The notes beneath the pieces are model-generated. The model was not told the DNA's origin, did no database searches, and saw nothing but the letters and a program-made list of their open reading frames with translations. 64,000 nt of DNA from Stomorhina lunata (lineage: Eukaryota > Arthropoda > Insecta > Diptera > Rhiniidae). How positions within the stretch are numbered: position 1 is the stretch's first letter; each line of letters opens with the position of its first letter. Location of the stretch: contig OW121741.1 in NCBI GenBank assembly GCA_933228675.1, forward strand, positions 112,090,361 through 112,154,360. Direction: 5' to 3'. Both the position numbers and the translations under genes were made by a program. Of this stretch, positions 46,482 to 58,856 are shown one piece after another.

Positions 46482-49400
46482 CAGTCTATCTCTTAGTCCA
46501 TTTCTTAGTCTATATCTTAGTCTATGTCTTAGTCTATGTCTTAGTCTATGTCTTAGTCTATGTCTTAGTCTATGTCATAGTCTATGTCTTAGTCTATGTC
46601 TTAGTCTATGTCTTAGTCTATGTCTTAGTCTATGTCTTAGTCTATGTCTTAGTCTATGTCTTAGTCTATGTCTTAGTCTATGTCTTAGTCTATATCTTAG
46701 TCTATGTCTTAGTCTATGTCTTAGTCTATGTCTTAGTCTATGTCTTAGTCTATGTCTTAGTCTATGTCTTAGTCTATGTTTTAGTCTATGTCTTAGTCTA
46801 TGTCTTAGTCTATGTCTTAGTCTATATCTTAGTCTATGTCTTAGTCTATATCTTAGTCTATGTCTTAGTCTATGTCTTAGTCTATGTCTTAGTCTATGTC
46901 TTAGTCTATGTCTTAGTCTATGTCTTAGTCTATGTCTTAGTCTATGTCTTAGTCTATGTCTTAGTCTATGTCTTAGTCTATGTCTTAGTCTATGTCTTAG
47001 TCTATGTCTTAGTCTATGTCTTAGTCTATGTCTTAGTCTATGTCTTAGTCTATGTCTTAGTCTATGTCTTAGTCTATGTCTTAGTCTATGTCTTAGTCTA
47101 TGTCTTAGTCTATGTCTTAGTCTATGTCTTAGTCTATGTCTTAGTCTATGTCTTAGTCTATGTCTTAGTCTATGTCTTAGTCTATGTCTTAGTCTATGTC
47201 TTAGTCTATGTCTTAGTCTATGTCTTAGTCTATGTCTTAGTCTATGTCTTAGTCTATGTCTTAGTCTATGTCTTAGTCTATGTCTTAGTCTATGTCTTAG
47301 TCTATGTCTTAGTCTATGTCTTAGTCTATGTCTTAGTCTATGTCTTAGTCTATGTCTTAGTCTATGTCTTAGTCTATGTCTTAGTCTATGTCTTAGTCTA
47401 TGTCTTAGTCTATGTCTTAGTCTATGTCTTAGTCTATGTCTTAGTCTATGTCTTAGTCTATGTCTTAGTCTATGTCTTAGTCTATGTCTTAGTCTATGTC
47501 TTAGTCTATGTCTTAGTCTATGTCTTAGTCTATTTCGTAGTCTATGTCTTAGTCTATGTCTTAGTCTATGTCTTAGTCTATGTCTTAGTCTATCTCTTAG
47601 TCTATGTCTTAGTCTATGTCTTAGTCTATGTCTTAGTCTATGTCTTAGTCTATGTCTTAGTCTATGTCTTAGTCTATGTCCTAGTCTATGTCTTAGTCTA
47701 TGTCTTAGTCTATGTCTTAGTCTATATCTTAGTCTATGTCTTAGTCTATGTCTTAGTCTATGTCTTAGTCTATGTCATAGTCTATGTCATAGTCTATGTC
47801 TTAGTCTATGTCTTAGTCTATGTCTTAGTCTATGTCTTAGTCTATGTTTTAGTCTATGTCTTAGTCTATGTCTTAGTCTATGTCTTAGTCTATGTCTTAG
47901 TCTATGTCTTAGTCTATGTCTTAGTCTATATCTTAGTCTATGTCTTAGTCTATGTCTTAGTCTATATCTTAGTCTATGTCTTAGTCTATGTCTTAGTCTA
48001 TGTCTTAGTCTATGTCTTAGTCTATGTCTTAGTCTATGTCTTAGTCTATGTCTTAGTCTATGTCTTAGTCTATCTCTTAGTATATGTCTTAGTCTATGTC
48101 TTAGTCTATGTCTTAGTCTATGTCTTAGTCTATGTCTTAGTCTATGTCTTACTCTATGTCTTAGTCTATGTCTTAGTCTATGTTTTAGTCTATGTCTTAG
48201 TCTATGTCTTAGTCTATGTCTTAGACTATGTCTTAGTCTATGTCTTAGTCTATGTCTTAGTCTATGTCTTAGTCTATGTCTTAGTCTATGTCTTAGTCTA
48301 TGTCTTAGTCTATGTCTTAGTCTATGTCTTAGTCTATGTCTTAGTCTATGTCTTAGTCTATGTCTTAGTCTATGTCTTAGTCTATGTCTTAGTCTATGTC
48401 TTAGTCTATGTCTTAGTCTATGTCTTAGTCTATGTCTTAGTCTATGTCTTAGTCTATGTCTTAGTCTATGTCTTAGTCTATGTCTTAGTCTATGTCTTAG
48501 TCTATGTCTTAGTCTATGTCTTAGTCTATGTCTTAGTCTATGTCTTAGTCTATGTCTTAGTCTATGTCTTAGTCTATGTCTTAGTCTATGTCTTAGTCTA
48601 TGTCTTAGTCTATGTCTTAGTCTATGTCTTAGTCTATGTCTTAGTCTATGTCTTAGTCTATGTCTTAGTCTATGTCTTAGTCTATGTCTTAGTCTATGTC
48701 TTAGTCTATGTCTTAGTCTATGTCTTAGTCTATGTCTTAGTCTATGTCTTAGTCTATGTCTTAGTCTATGTCTTAGTCTATGTCTTAGTCTATGTCTTAG
48801 TCTATGTCTTAGTCTATGTCTTAGTCTATGTCTTAGTCTATGTCTTAGTCTATGTCTTAGTCTATGTCTTAGTCTATGTCTTAGTCTATCTCTTAGTCTA
48901 TGTCTTAGTCTATGTCTTAGTCTATGTCTTAGTCTATATCTTAGTCTATGTCTTAGTCTATGTCTTAGTCTATGTCTTAGTCTATGTCTTAGTCTATGTC
49001 TTAGTCTATGTCTTAGTCTATGTCTTAGTCTATGTCTTAGTCTATGTCTTAGTCTATGTCTTAGTCTATGTCTTAGTCTATGTCTTAGTCTATGTCTTAG
49101 TCTATGTCTTAGTCTATGTCTTAGTCTATGTCTTAGTCTATGTCTTAGTCTATGTCTTAGTCTATGTCTTAGTCTATGTCTTAGTCTATGTCTTAGTCTA
49201 TGTCTTAGTCTATGTCTTAGTCTATGCCTTAGTCTATGTCTTAGTCTATGTCTTAGTCTATGTCTTAGTCTATGTCTTAGTCTATGTCTTAGTCTATGTC
49301 TTAGTCTATGTCTTAGTCTATGTCTTAGTCTATGTCTTAGTCTATGTCTTAGTCTATGTCTTAGTCTATGTCTTAGTCTATGTCTTAGTCTATGTCTTAG

Positions 49401-50207
49401 TCTATGTCTTAGTCTATGTCTTAGTCTATGTCTTAGTCTATGTCTTAGTCTATGTCTTAGTCTATGTCTTAGTCTATGTCTTAGTCTATGTCTTAGTCTA
49501 TGTCTTAGTCTATGTCTTAGTCTATGTCTTAGTCTATGTCTTAGTCTATGTCTTAGTCTATGTCTTAGTCTATGTCTTAGTCTATGTCTTAGTCTATGTC
49601 TTAGTCTATGTCTTAGTCTATGTCTTAGTCTATGTCTTAGTCTATGTCTTAGTCTATGTCTTAGTCTATGTCTTAGTCTATGTCTTAGTCTATGTCTTAG
49701 TCTATGTCTTAGTCTATGTCTTAGTCTATGTCTTAGTCTATGTCTTAGTCTATGTCTTATTCTATGTCTTAGTCTATGTCTTAGTCTATGTCTTAGTCTA
49801 TGTCTTAGTCTATGTCTTAGTCTATGTCTTAGTCTATGTTTTAGTCTATGTCTTAGTCTATGTCTTAGTCTATGTCTTAGTCTATGTCTTAGTCTATGTC
49901 TTAGTCTATGTCTTAGTCTATGTCTTAGTCTATGTCTTAGTCTATGTCTTAGTCTATGTCTTAGTCTATGTCTTAGTCTATGTCTTAGTCTATGTCTTAG
50001 TCTATGTCTTAGTCTATGTCTAAGTCTATGTCTTAGTCTATGTCTTAGTATATGTCTTTGTCTTTGTTTAGTCTATGCCTTAGTCTATGTCTTAGTCTAT
50101 GTCTTAGTCTATTTCTTAGTCTATGTCTTAGTCTATGTCTTAGTCTATGTCTTAGTTTATGTCCTAGTCTATGTCTTAGTCTATGTCTTAGTCTATATCG
50201 TAGTCTG
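46482..50207 (+). repeat. 12-bp satellite, array 2 (largest)
   Basis: About 310 tandem copies of CTATGTCTTAGT. Long stretches (for example 46862-47530 and 48245-48885) show no variation. Single-base variants (TATATC, TATGTCAT, TATGTTTT, TATCTC) are scattered, with clusters near 47530-47930 and 48060-48230. A phase break occurs at about 50055-50075 (GTCTTTGTCTTTGTTTAG), after which the open frame changes from LCLS to VYVL repeats. The apparent 1,296-codon frame at 46348-50238 is a consequence of the 12-bp period and is not a gene. Confidence 0.97.
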
Positions 50208-51354
50208 TTTTAAAATTAAGTTTAATATTATTTTATAATATTTTATAGTAAAATTTTCAAAATAAATTGGATTTTTAAAATTTATTACTTTTATATAAAT
50301 ACATTTTATCTTACATAACAATTATTTTTGTGCCCCAATGTGCGTTTCTTCAAATGTGTTTTTTTTTTTAAAGCTGTATAGAACAAATATACAAATTGGC
50401 AACCATACACATTTGCTAATATTGTATAAAAAAATAAAAAAAAAATATTTCTGTGACTTAGATAAAACAATGGTTAATTAACTGAATTTTCGGAAAAATA
50501 TTTACTAACCACATGAAAGGAAATGTACACGAAAAATGTCTTAATTGAAAATCAAATATCTAATGTAACCACTTTTGCTTTAAACCACAAGTTTCATGTG
50601 TATTTATGGACTCTAATAATGTATAAACTTATGTGAATAAGTATTGAAAGATTTTTACATGTTTTAACTCTTCTTTTTGAGTGACCATGTCGTATGAGTG
50701 ATATTGATTTCAAATCATATAATAATCATACGCACACAGTACATGCATTGTACAATTCAACGTGTGATAATTTTTTTTCAAAAATTTTCTTAAATCGTTT
50801 ATTTAAAGACATTTTCAATTATCAATTTTAGTAACACGATGAAACTGTGATTTTTACCAAGAATGCTGTTGTAAGTTTTTGACTGTAGGTATATTTGTTT
50901 GTCTGTCTATCTGCCTGAACGTCTGTCTATCCCTATCCCTGCCTATACAAATATTTTAGTTTGTGAATATGTCATTGTCAACATGCACTTATCATTTTAT
51001 TGTTTTCCTACTTACGGTCAACTCAACCGCCATCGTCATCATCAGCAACTGTCATCATTTAAGCCATCTATTGAGAATTGAATCAAGCCAAAATAATGAA
51101 CGTTTGTAGTATGGAAAAAAACTTGTCACAAAAGCCTTAAGAGCTTTTGTCTCGGTATTTAGGCGAACAAAAATAATGGGGAAAAATTTTTGTTTTTTCA
51201 AGAGAACTTCGTGTTTTGTATTGGATCCCAGCAAAACTTTGGTAATGGCAACTACTCTGATAACTGGTTACCTTGTAACGACTACAACATACCATCCGAA
51301 TAAATAATAAGTTATTACAGAAGTACTTATTTGTAATTAAGATGGTAATTTAAA
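50208..51354. other. AT-rich unique DNA
   Basis: A GTTTGTCTGTCTATCTGCCT stretch near 50897 is a short degenerate tetranucleotide tract. Otherwise no feature supported. Confidence 0.45.
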
Positions 51355-51780
51355 CTGAATGGCCCCGGTTCAAATCCCACCAAGGGCAACAATTTTTTTT
51401 AGTTTTTTTTTTATTAAAAGAGTCTTTTTAAATGATTTTTTAATTTTAAGAACTTAAATATTATCTTCTGTAAAAAAAATTGTAAAACTAACTCACTTTA
51501 ATGAAAAAGTACCATCATGAGTCAATTTTGATTGTGTAGGGGATGTTGAATACCAAACACGATTCTAATTGGTCTTAACTTGGTAAGCCCAACTTATCTG
51601 GGTCATCCTTCATCTCAACTGTGGACACACACCTCCTCATGGTATCACCCGGGGAGCTAGTTTAACTCCCATTAATATTGTGAATTAACATGTTCCGAGA
51701 GTTGTCCCATAAGATCGATAAAAATGGGTTAGGATTACGGGCTAGTAACCCTCTCTTGAAAAAAAATACAATGAAGAGGA
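51355..51780 (+). mobile_element. Possible SINE-like segment with B-box
   Basis: GGTTCAAATCC at 51367-51377 matches a tRNA-gene B-box (internal RNA polymerase III promoter element). It is followed by poly-T/A-rich DNA and then a G+C-richer stretch, 51590-51760, with CACCCGGGGAGCTAG and GGGCTAGTAACCCTCTC. No convincing A-box is seen at the right distance upstream. The richer stretch may belong to a separate, unidentified element. Confidence 0.3.
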
Positions 51781-52209
51781 TAAAATTAGAATTGAAATGT
51801 CCCACTACCCAATGTTAGAATAGGATGTCCGAAACTTCGATAGAAAGACCAAGTAGAGGAACATTTTTCAAAGCTTGGCCTATAAAATTGGAGAATATTC
51901 GCACAAGATCGAAATCCATGGAATTCTAAAACATACTCGGACTTTGACCTTAACAGGTTGTAACATTTAAGTAAGTAAGAGTCAATCTTATGTAAAAACT
52001 TATACAAAAAAAAAGATTTAAATTGTTTAAGTTTTAAAATAATTTTAAAAAAGTTTTAAAATAATTACAAAAAATCGTATAAAAATATTTTTCCAAAAAT
52101 TACAACAAAGCAAAAAAAAAAAGCAGGGAAAAACAAAGTTGTTTTCACATGATTTTGGATCTAAAAATAAAAATTGTTTATATTAATTATAAGCTGCTAA
52201 GTTTTCAAC

Positions 52210-52282
52210 ATATGAAGTAGCTCAGTGGAAGAGTCTCTGCCTAGCAGTCGGAGGGTCTGGGTTCGAGCCCGCATGGGATCAT
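52210..52282 (+). ncRNA. tRNA-Ala-like sequence, probably the head of a SINE
   Basis: TAGCTCAGTGG (52218-52228) matches an A-box/D-arm, and GGGTTCGAGCC (52259-52269) matches a B-box/T-arm. Between them the loop CTAGCAG (52241-52247) has T33 before AGC, the alanine anticodon. The anticodon stem TCTGC/TCGGA contains a mismatch. The T-stem is imperfect and the acceptor stem does not pair cleanly, so this is a tRNA-derived sequence and not a working tRNA gene. An A-rich run follows directly. The pattern fits a tRNA-derived SINE head, though only one copy is present in the window. Confidence 0.5.
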
Positions 52283-54287
52283 AAAAAAAATTTTGTATTT
52301 CGTTTAAAAATATATGTTTTTAATAAAACAACAACAAAAAAGTTGTTGCTGTTGTTGTTGTTGCTTTCAAATTGCTTACCCAAGTCATTACTTTTCTGCA
52401 ATTGGTAAGTACTTGCCTCCAATGACATCCCCATGTTAATGTAATGACTTAAACACCGAATGAGTAAGTAGTTCGTGTTCAATAGTTTAACTGTTTAACT
52501 CATTATTTGGTAATGAAAAGTTTTACTGGGGATATGTATGAATTTCTTAACGTGCTTTAGAAAACATTTTAAAAAATCAAACAGAAATTAAATTTTTGGA
52601 ATAAGAAGGCAAAAGCATTATAACTCAAAATTTATGAAAAATTTAGTAAAGAGAATAAAAAGAAAAGGAAGTGTTTTAATGATTGAAATTTACAAGAAAT
52701 ACCAGAATATTGACTTCATGCTTGTCAGGGTTTGAAATAAAAAACGGTCAATACTGTTTTGTTGGTACCCTATTTCAAATGGCATATGTGTTGGTTAATA
52801 AATTTACATTTATAAGAAAAATTTCAAAAGTAAAGAAAATAGTTTTGATAAAACTGAAATTAAATTGATTGAATACTCCTGAAAGACTTTTGTATTTGAT
52901 TCTCTAAATGAAATTTAAAAACAACTTTAAAAATAAATTTTTAACGTCTCTTTCAAGAACTACTATAACTTTTCACAAATGTCACTTTTATATTTTAAAT
53001 GTTATTTTTAAATATCATCTTTGCTTAACATTAAAGTAATTGAAAGTTCTTTTTATGTAAATCCCGAAAATCACAAATACACCCTTATGTCCTATAAATA
53101 TCTGATATCTGACACTAAAAGACATTTAAAACTGCAAGTGAATTTTATTGTATGTAAGAGAAAATCTTGTATTTATTTGTAACCAGTCAAAAAGGCAGTA
53201 AAGGCTGGAAAATGAATTGCTTACACACTTGTTAAACTGGATGACAAATGAGGTTGCTATTTAAAATAGTCAACACTTAAATTAAATAATAATAAAAAAT
53301 ACCTATTCATATGAATAAACTGTATACACATACGCATATGCTTAAACAAAGATATACATATTTACAAGGATATTTACATATTTATAGATATATTCACACA
53401 TAAATGTGATACAATTTACACTTATTTTATGCAAATTTATGTTTATGTGTATGTACAGTTGTATAAATGAGTTTGTACGTATGTGACCGTAAATAAATTT
53501 TTATGAAAGTGTAAATGAAAATAAATGTATGTATATATGTATGTGTCCTGTGCCCTGATCAAGTTATACTTCTATATGTGTATTAAGTATCTATATAAAA
53601 TATGTAAATTTGTATGTGAACATTTATACTTTTACACACATATTTATTATACATATGTAGGTATATATATTTTCCTATATGTATGCATGCAAATGTTGTA
53701 TTCCAGTGTTATTTAAATTATTTTCATAAATGTTATATTTTATAGCCAAATTAAAACAAAATTTAATTTTATTTTACAACTATTTTTTTTATTATTATTA
53801 TTATTTTTTTGTTGCTTACAAAAATAAAATTTTATGCATTAAATATTAATACAATTTTCTTTTTAAATTTGTTTAATTGAGTGAAAATGTTTTGCAGAAA
53901 ATTTGGATGTAAATGTTATGTCTTAAATGACATTTAATAAAAGGAAATTTTACAATGGATTTCTTATGTGATATATGTAAAATATACCAAAGATTACCTA
54001 TTCAATAATCTTAGGTAGATACTAATATCTTAACATTCAACTGAATTAAAGAGTGTTCCGAATAAAATGTGCTTTAAGCTAAAGACTATTGAAAATGCAC
54101 AAAATTATTGGCATATTACCATTAAAATATTATTCAATATTTATAAAATGAAAAACAATTTTTGGAAGTTTTGCTTTTAAAGATTTTAGAACTGCTTCTG
54201 TTAGATTTTTGGAAGAGATGGTATACATACGCTTAAAATTTGACATGTTTTGGGTCACCTTTTCTTTGTTTTTCCGCAGGCCGAAGT
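52283..54287. other. AT-rich DNA with simple repeats
   Basis: An inverted CAACAACAACAA / GTTGTTGTTGTTG pair lies at about 52328-52365. The stretch 53300-53700 is rich in TATG and ATAC motifs (microsatellite-like). Open frames at 52683-52868 and 53525-53716 show nothing recognisable. Confidence 0.45.
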
Positions 54288-54289
54288 TT

Positions 54290-55090
54290 TTGACAGTAAA
54301 GGGTAAAGGACACTAGTCGGTCAAACCCGACCATACGATACCCTTTACCACTAAGATCAAAGGTGTTATTTTTACTGTATAAAGATAAATATTTGCTAAA
54401 TTTTGCCATCATACAAACATTTTCTCAAAAACTTATATATTTAAACCATTTCCGTCATTTGGACTTATATGAGAGCTAGGGTCAAATGTGAACCGATTAT
54501 CTCGAAATGGAAAATTGATTAGAGTTGTTACAAAAATTATGTATGCAAAAAATAAACTTGAAATTCTCATTACCTTTAGATTTACGAACGTTTTAGTGAT
54601 TTTTGCCTTATTTAAGCGTTTTTAAACAAGAGTTTGTATGGGAGCTATAGTCAAATGTGGACCGATTGCCACGAAATTTAGTACAGTGATTTTAGTTTAC
54701 ATAAGCAGTATTTGCTTTAAATTTCATGAAAAAAATATGTATATTTGTGGCCAATATATCAATTCCGGGAAGTGGGTCCTATGGGAGGCACCATAAATAA
54801 TGGCCCGATTTCAAGAAATTTCAATAGCCATTGTCCCATTATCAAAAAAATGATCTGTGCCAAATTTCATCAAATTATCTTTAGAATTGCGACCTGTAGT
54901 TTGATTACAAATTTTATATGGGGGTCAGCCAGCCAGACGGGCGGACGGAAAGACATCGCTAAATCGTCTTAGAAAGTGATTCTGCCTATTGGTATACTCA
55001 AAGGTGGGTCTAAGACAATTATTTCTATCTGTTACATACATCAGCACAAACTTAAAACACCCTTTCCACCTATGTGGTGAAGGGTATAAA
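54290..55090 (+). mobile_element. DINE-1-like element (type 1)
   Basis: Starts near CACTAGTCGGTCAAACCCGA then CGATACCCTTTACCACTA, and ends CCTATGTGGTGAAGGGTATA. The AAGTAAGAAAGTG leader is replaced by AGTAAAGGGTAAAGGACAC. The internal core CCAGACGGGCGGACGG is present. It is close to full length compared with 33715-34650 but lacks the 131-bp duplication. Confidence 0.72.
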
Positions 55091-55879
55091 AACTTCACAT
55101 ACAATACTTTGCAATATAACTTCTAAACCATCAGAAAAAAATTTAATTAGTTTGCCGACAGTAGCAAACTAACAAAGATCAAAAATGTTATGCACCAAAA
55201 CATTCTCCGTTTTCGTTTAATAAAGATTTTTTGTCGCTTACGATCAATATTTTTCCTGTCGCCTGCGATCATTTTAATCTAAGGGCTCGATATGATACCC
55301 TTCACTACCCTTTAAATATAGATAAAAAAAGTTTTCTTTTGTCATACATATCGCACTTGTTCAACAAGAGGGTATTAACTTTTTTATTAAATTTTTAAAT
55401 TTTCACTTTTTGGAAGAAATTGATGTGTAGTGGTCTTATCTACTCATTGTAAAAGTCTGACATCATTTTCACTATAATTTCGCCAAAAAACTAGTTTTAC
55501 CCCTCTTCTTTATATGATAACATATAAATAAAACAATTTTTTTGACTCTACCGAAAATTTTTAAATTCTGAGTTAATACCCTCTTGTTAATTAAGAGATT
55601 TCAATAGATTTTTGTCATTTTCGGCTGAGAACTTTAATTAAACCGAATTTCGGTTATGGGTAGACATTTACAAATTATTAATCTGTGCAAAGCTTTAGTA
55701 ATAAAATGTAATTATCTTTAGATAAGCGTTTTTGTGCTTTTCTTGGAACCTTAAATACTTTTGAGAATTTGTCTCGTATGTTCCTACAAAATTAGGTACA
55801 CTCATTAAGGTTGCCATAAGCAATGTTTATGATGAATATTTTTTAAATACAATTTTATTTGAGGTTGTAATGAAAAAAA
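55091..55879. other. AT-rich DNA with traces of DINE-like sequence
   Basis: GATACCCTTCACTACCC at about 55295 is like the subterminal motif of the type-1 repeat, but the neighbouring sequence is diverged. Nothing else recognised. Confidence 0.4.
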
Positions 55880-56062
55880 ATTCCATTCCGGGAATGCATC
55901 CGTATAGGAAGTACCCAAAATAGTAATCTGGTTTTGACAAAAAAGTTAAAGGATCATCCTTGGACCAAAATATGAGGCTGTGATAAATTTCATTAGATTA
56001 TCTTTAAATTACGACCTGTACTTTCAAAAAAAGATTACATGAATATCCGCCCAGCCAGGTCA
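55880..56062 (+). mobile_element. Diverged type-1 DINE-like segment abutting the 56-58 kb array
   Basis: ATTCCGGGAATGCATCCGTA, AAATTTCATTAGATTATCTT, ACGACCTGTA and CGCCCAGCCAGG follow the same order as the internal part of the type-1 repeats, with much divergence. The sequence passes straight from CAGCCAGGTC into the A/T satellite. Confidence 0.55.
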
Positions 56063-58130
56063 AAATTTTTATATAGAAATATTTGCGGTCAACATTTTTA
56101 TGTAAAAAATTTTCGGTCAAAATTTTTATATAGAAAAATTTTCGGTCAAAAATTTTTATATAGAAAAATTTTCGGTCAAAAATTTTTATATAGAAAAATT
56201 TTCGGTCAAAAAATTTTATATAGAAAAATTTTCGGTCAAAAATTTTTATATAGAAAAATTTTCGGTCAAAAATTTTTGGTCAAAAACTTTTATATAGAAA
56301 AATTTTTGGTCAAAAATTTTTATATTAAAAAATTTTCGGTCAAAAATTTTTATATAGAAAAATTTTCGGTCAAAAATTTTTATATAGAAAAATTTTCGGT
56401 CAAAAATTTTTATATAGAAAAATTTTCGGTCAAAAATTTTTATATAGAAAAATTTTCGGTCAAAAATTTGTATATAGAAAAATTTTCGGTCAAAAATTTG
56501 TATATAGAAAAATTTTCGGTCAAAAATTTTTATATAGAAAAATTTTCGGTCAAAAATTTTTATATAGAAAAATTTTCGGTCAAAATTTTTATATAGAAAA
56601 ATTTTCGGTCAAAATTTTTATATAGAAAAATTTTCTGTCAAAATTTTTATACAGAAAAATTTTCCGTCAAAATTTTTATATAGAAAAATTTTTGGTCAAA
56701 ATTTTTATATAGAAAAATTTTCGGTCAAAATTTTTATATAGAAAAATTTTCGGTCAAAATTTTTATATAGAAAAATTTTCGGTCAAAATTTTTATATAGA
56801 AAAATTTTCGGTCAAAATTTTTATATAGAAAAATTTTCGGTCAAAATTTTTATATAGAAAAATTTTCGGTCAAAATTTTTATATAGAAAAATTTTCGGTC
56901 AAAATTTTTATATAGAAAAATTTTCGGTCAAAATTTTTATATAGAAAAATTTTCGGTCAAAATTTTTATATAGAAAAATTTTCGGTCAAAATTTTTATAT
57001 AGACAAATTTTCGGTCAAAATTTTTATATAGAAAAATTTTCGGTCAAAATTTTTACATAGAAAAATTTTCGGTCAAAATTTTTATATAGAAAAATTTTCG
57101 GTCAAAATTTTTATATAGAAAAATTTTCGGTCAAAATTTTTATATAGAAAAATTTTCAAAATTTTTATATAGAAAAATTTTCGGTCAAAATTTTTATATA
57201 GAAAAAAATTTTGACCGGTCACAAATTTTTATATAGAAAAATTTTCGGTCAAAATTTTTATATAGAAAAATTTTCGGTCAAAATTTTTATATAGAAAAAT
57301 TTTCGGTCAAAATTTTTATATAGAAAAATTTTCGGTCAAAATTTTTATATAGAAAAATTTTTGGTCAAAATTTTTATATAGAAAAATTTTCAATCAAAAT
57401 TTTTATATAGAAAAATTTTCGGTCAAAATTTTTATATAGAAAAATTTTCGGTCAAAATTTTTATATAGAAAAATTTTCGGTCAAAATTTTTATATAGAAA
57501 AATTTTCGGTCAAAATTTTTATATAGAAAAATTTTCGGTCAAAATTTTTATATAGAAAAATTTTCGGTCAAAATTTTTATATAGAAAAATTTTCGGTTAA
57601 AATTTTTATATAGAAAAATTTTCGGTCAAAATTTTTATATAGAAAAATTTTCGGTCAAAATTTTTAATATAGAAAAATTTTCGGTCAAAATTTTTATATA
57701 GAAAAATTTTCGGTCAAAATTTTTATATAGAAAAATTTTCGGTCAAAATTTTTATATAGAAAAATTTTCGGTCAAAATTTTTATATAGAAAAATTTTCGG
57801 TCAAAATTTTTATATAGAAAAATTTTCGGTCAAAATTTTTATATAGAAAAATTTTCGGTCAAAATTTTTATATAGAAAAATTTTCGGTCAAAATTTTTAT
57901 ATAGAAAAATTTTCGGTCAAAATTTTTATATAGAAAAATTTTCGGTCAAAAACGGTCACAAATTTTTGTATAGAAAAATTTTCGATCACAAATTTTTGTA
58001 TAGAAAAATTTTCGGTCAAAATTTTTATATAGAAAAATTTTCGGTCAAAATTTTTATATAGAAATTTTGGTTTAAATTTTTTATACATAAACATTTTCGG
58101 TCACAAATTTCTATATAAAATTTTTTTCGA
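56060..58130 (+). repeat. 29/30-bp A/T satellite (array A4)
   Basis: About 2.1 kb of units with arms AAAATTTTT and AAAAATTTT around ATATAG, joined by the linker CGGTC. From about 56130 to 56580 the unit is mostly 30 bp (one extra A); afterwards it is 29 bp. Because 30 is a multiple of three, a 185-codon frame (FYIEKFSVKN repeats) is open only through the 30-bp block, which identifies it as an artefact. The right end from about 57950 has variants (AAACGGTCACAAATTTTTG). Same orientation and general linker as A1. Confidence 0.96.
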
Positions 58131-58144
58131 TAAATTATTTTTGT

Positions 58145-58856
58145 ATGGTGGAAAGGGTATTATAAGTTCATACTGATGTATTCAACACAAAAAAATATTA
58201 GTCTTAAACCCATCTATGAGTATACAAATAGACTAAGGAACACTTCCTGTGTCGATTTAACGATGTCTGGACGTCTGGCTGGCTGGCTGGCTAGAAACCC
58301 ATGTGAACCTTGTAATCAAAAGACAGTTCGTAATTCTAAAGATACTTTAATGAAATTTGGCACAGATCGTCAAAATCGGTTTATAATTTATAGATATTTG
58401 CTATACTGCCCACAAGGGTCAATATTTTTTCTTGAAATTAAAAACAGATACTACTCATGTTAACCAAAATCACTGTACCAAATTTTGTGGAAATCGGTTC
58501 ACATAGCTCCCATACAAACTCATTTTTCAAAAAGCACTAAATGAGACAAAAATCACTAAAACGCTATTAAATCTGAAGATTATGGAGATAAACGCTCGTA
58601 AATGAAGATAATTTTTGTTAAAATTATAATCAATTTGCGAAATTTCGAGATAATAGGTTCGCATTTGACCCTAGCTCTCATACAAGTCGCAGTGACGAAA
58701 AAAGCTTATATATATAAGTCTTCCGAAAATGTTTGTATGATCACAAAATTTATGCAAATAGTTGTCTTCTTATAGACAAAAACTGATATGTGACCTCCAT
58801 GGTGAAGAGTATCATATGGTCGGCCTTGACCGACTATAGCACTTTCTTACTTGTTT
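58145..58856 (-). mobile_element. DINE-1-like element (type 1), minus strand, near complete
   Basis: Left edge TGGTGGAAAGGGTATTATAA is the inverted 3' end and right edge CCTTGACCGACTATAGCACT then TTCTTACTTGTTT is the inverted 5' end. A GGCTGGCTGGCTGGCT core lies at about 58276-58292. It begins 15 bp from the A/T array, so the array is bracketed by type-1 sequence in opposite orientations. Confidence 0.72.

Noticed and set aside
46348..50238. 1,296-codon open frame
   Set aside because: Generated by the 12-bp period; the roughly 45 unique N-terminal residues match no domain I know.
52210..52282. Functional tRNA-Ala gene
   Set aside because: Acceptor and T stems do not pair properly, so a SINE head is more likely.
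9207..54972. Recurrent roughly 75-codon frame (WPIYQFREVGPMGG) at 9207, 34290 and 54745
   Set aside because: It follows repeat copies. Similarity is explained by shared descent of the DINE-like element; copies lose the frame through indels and no domain is known.
56039..56596. 185-codon frame with FYIEKFSVKN repeats
   Set aside because: Exists only where the satellite unit is 30 bp; it stops when the unit becomes 29 bp.
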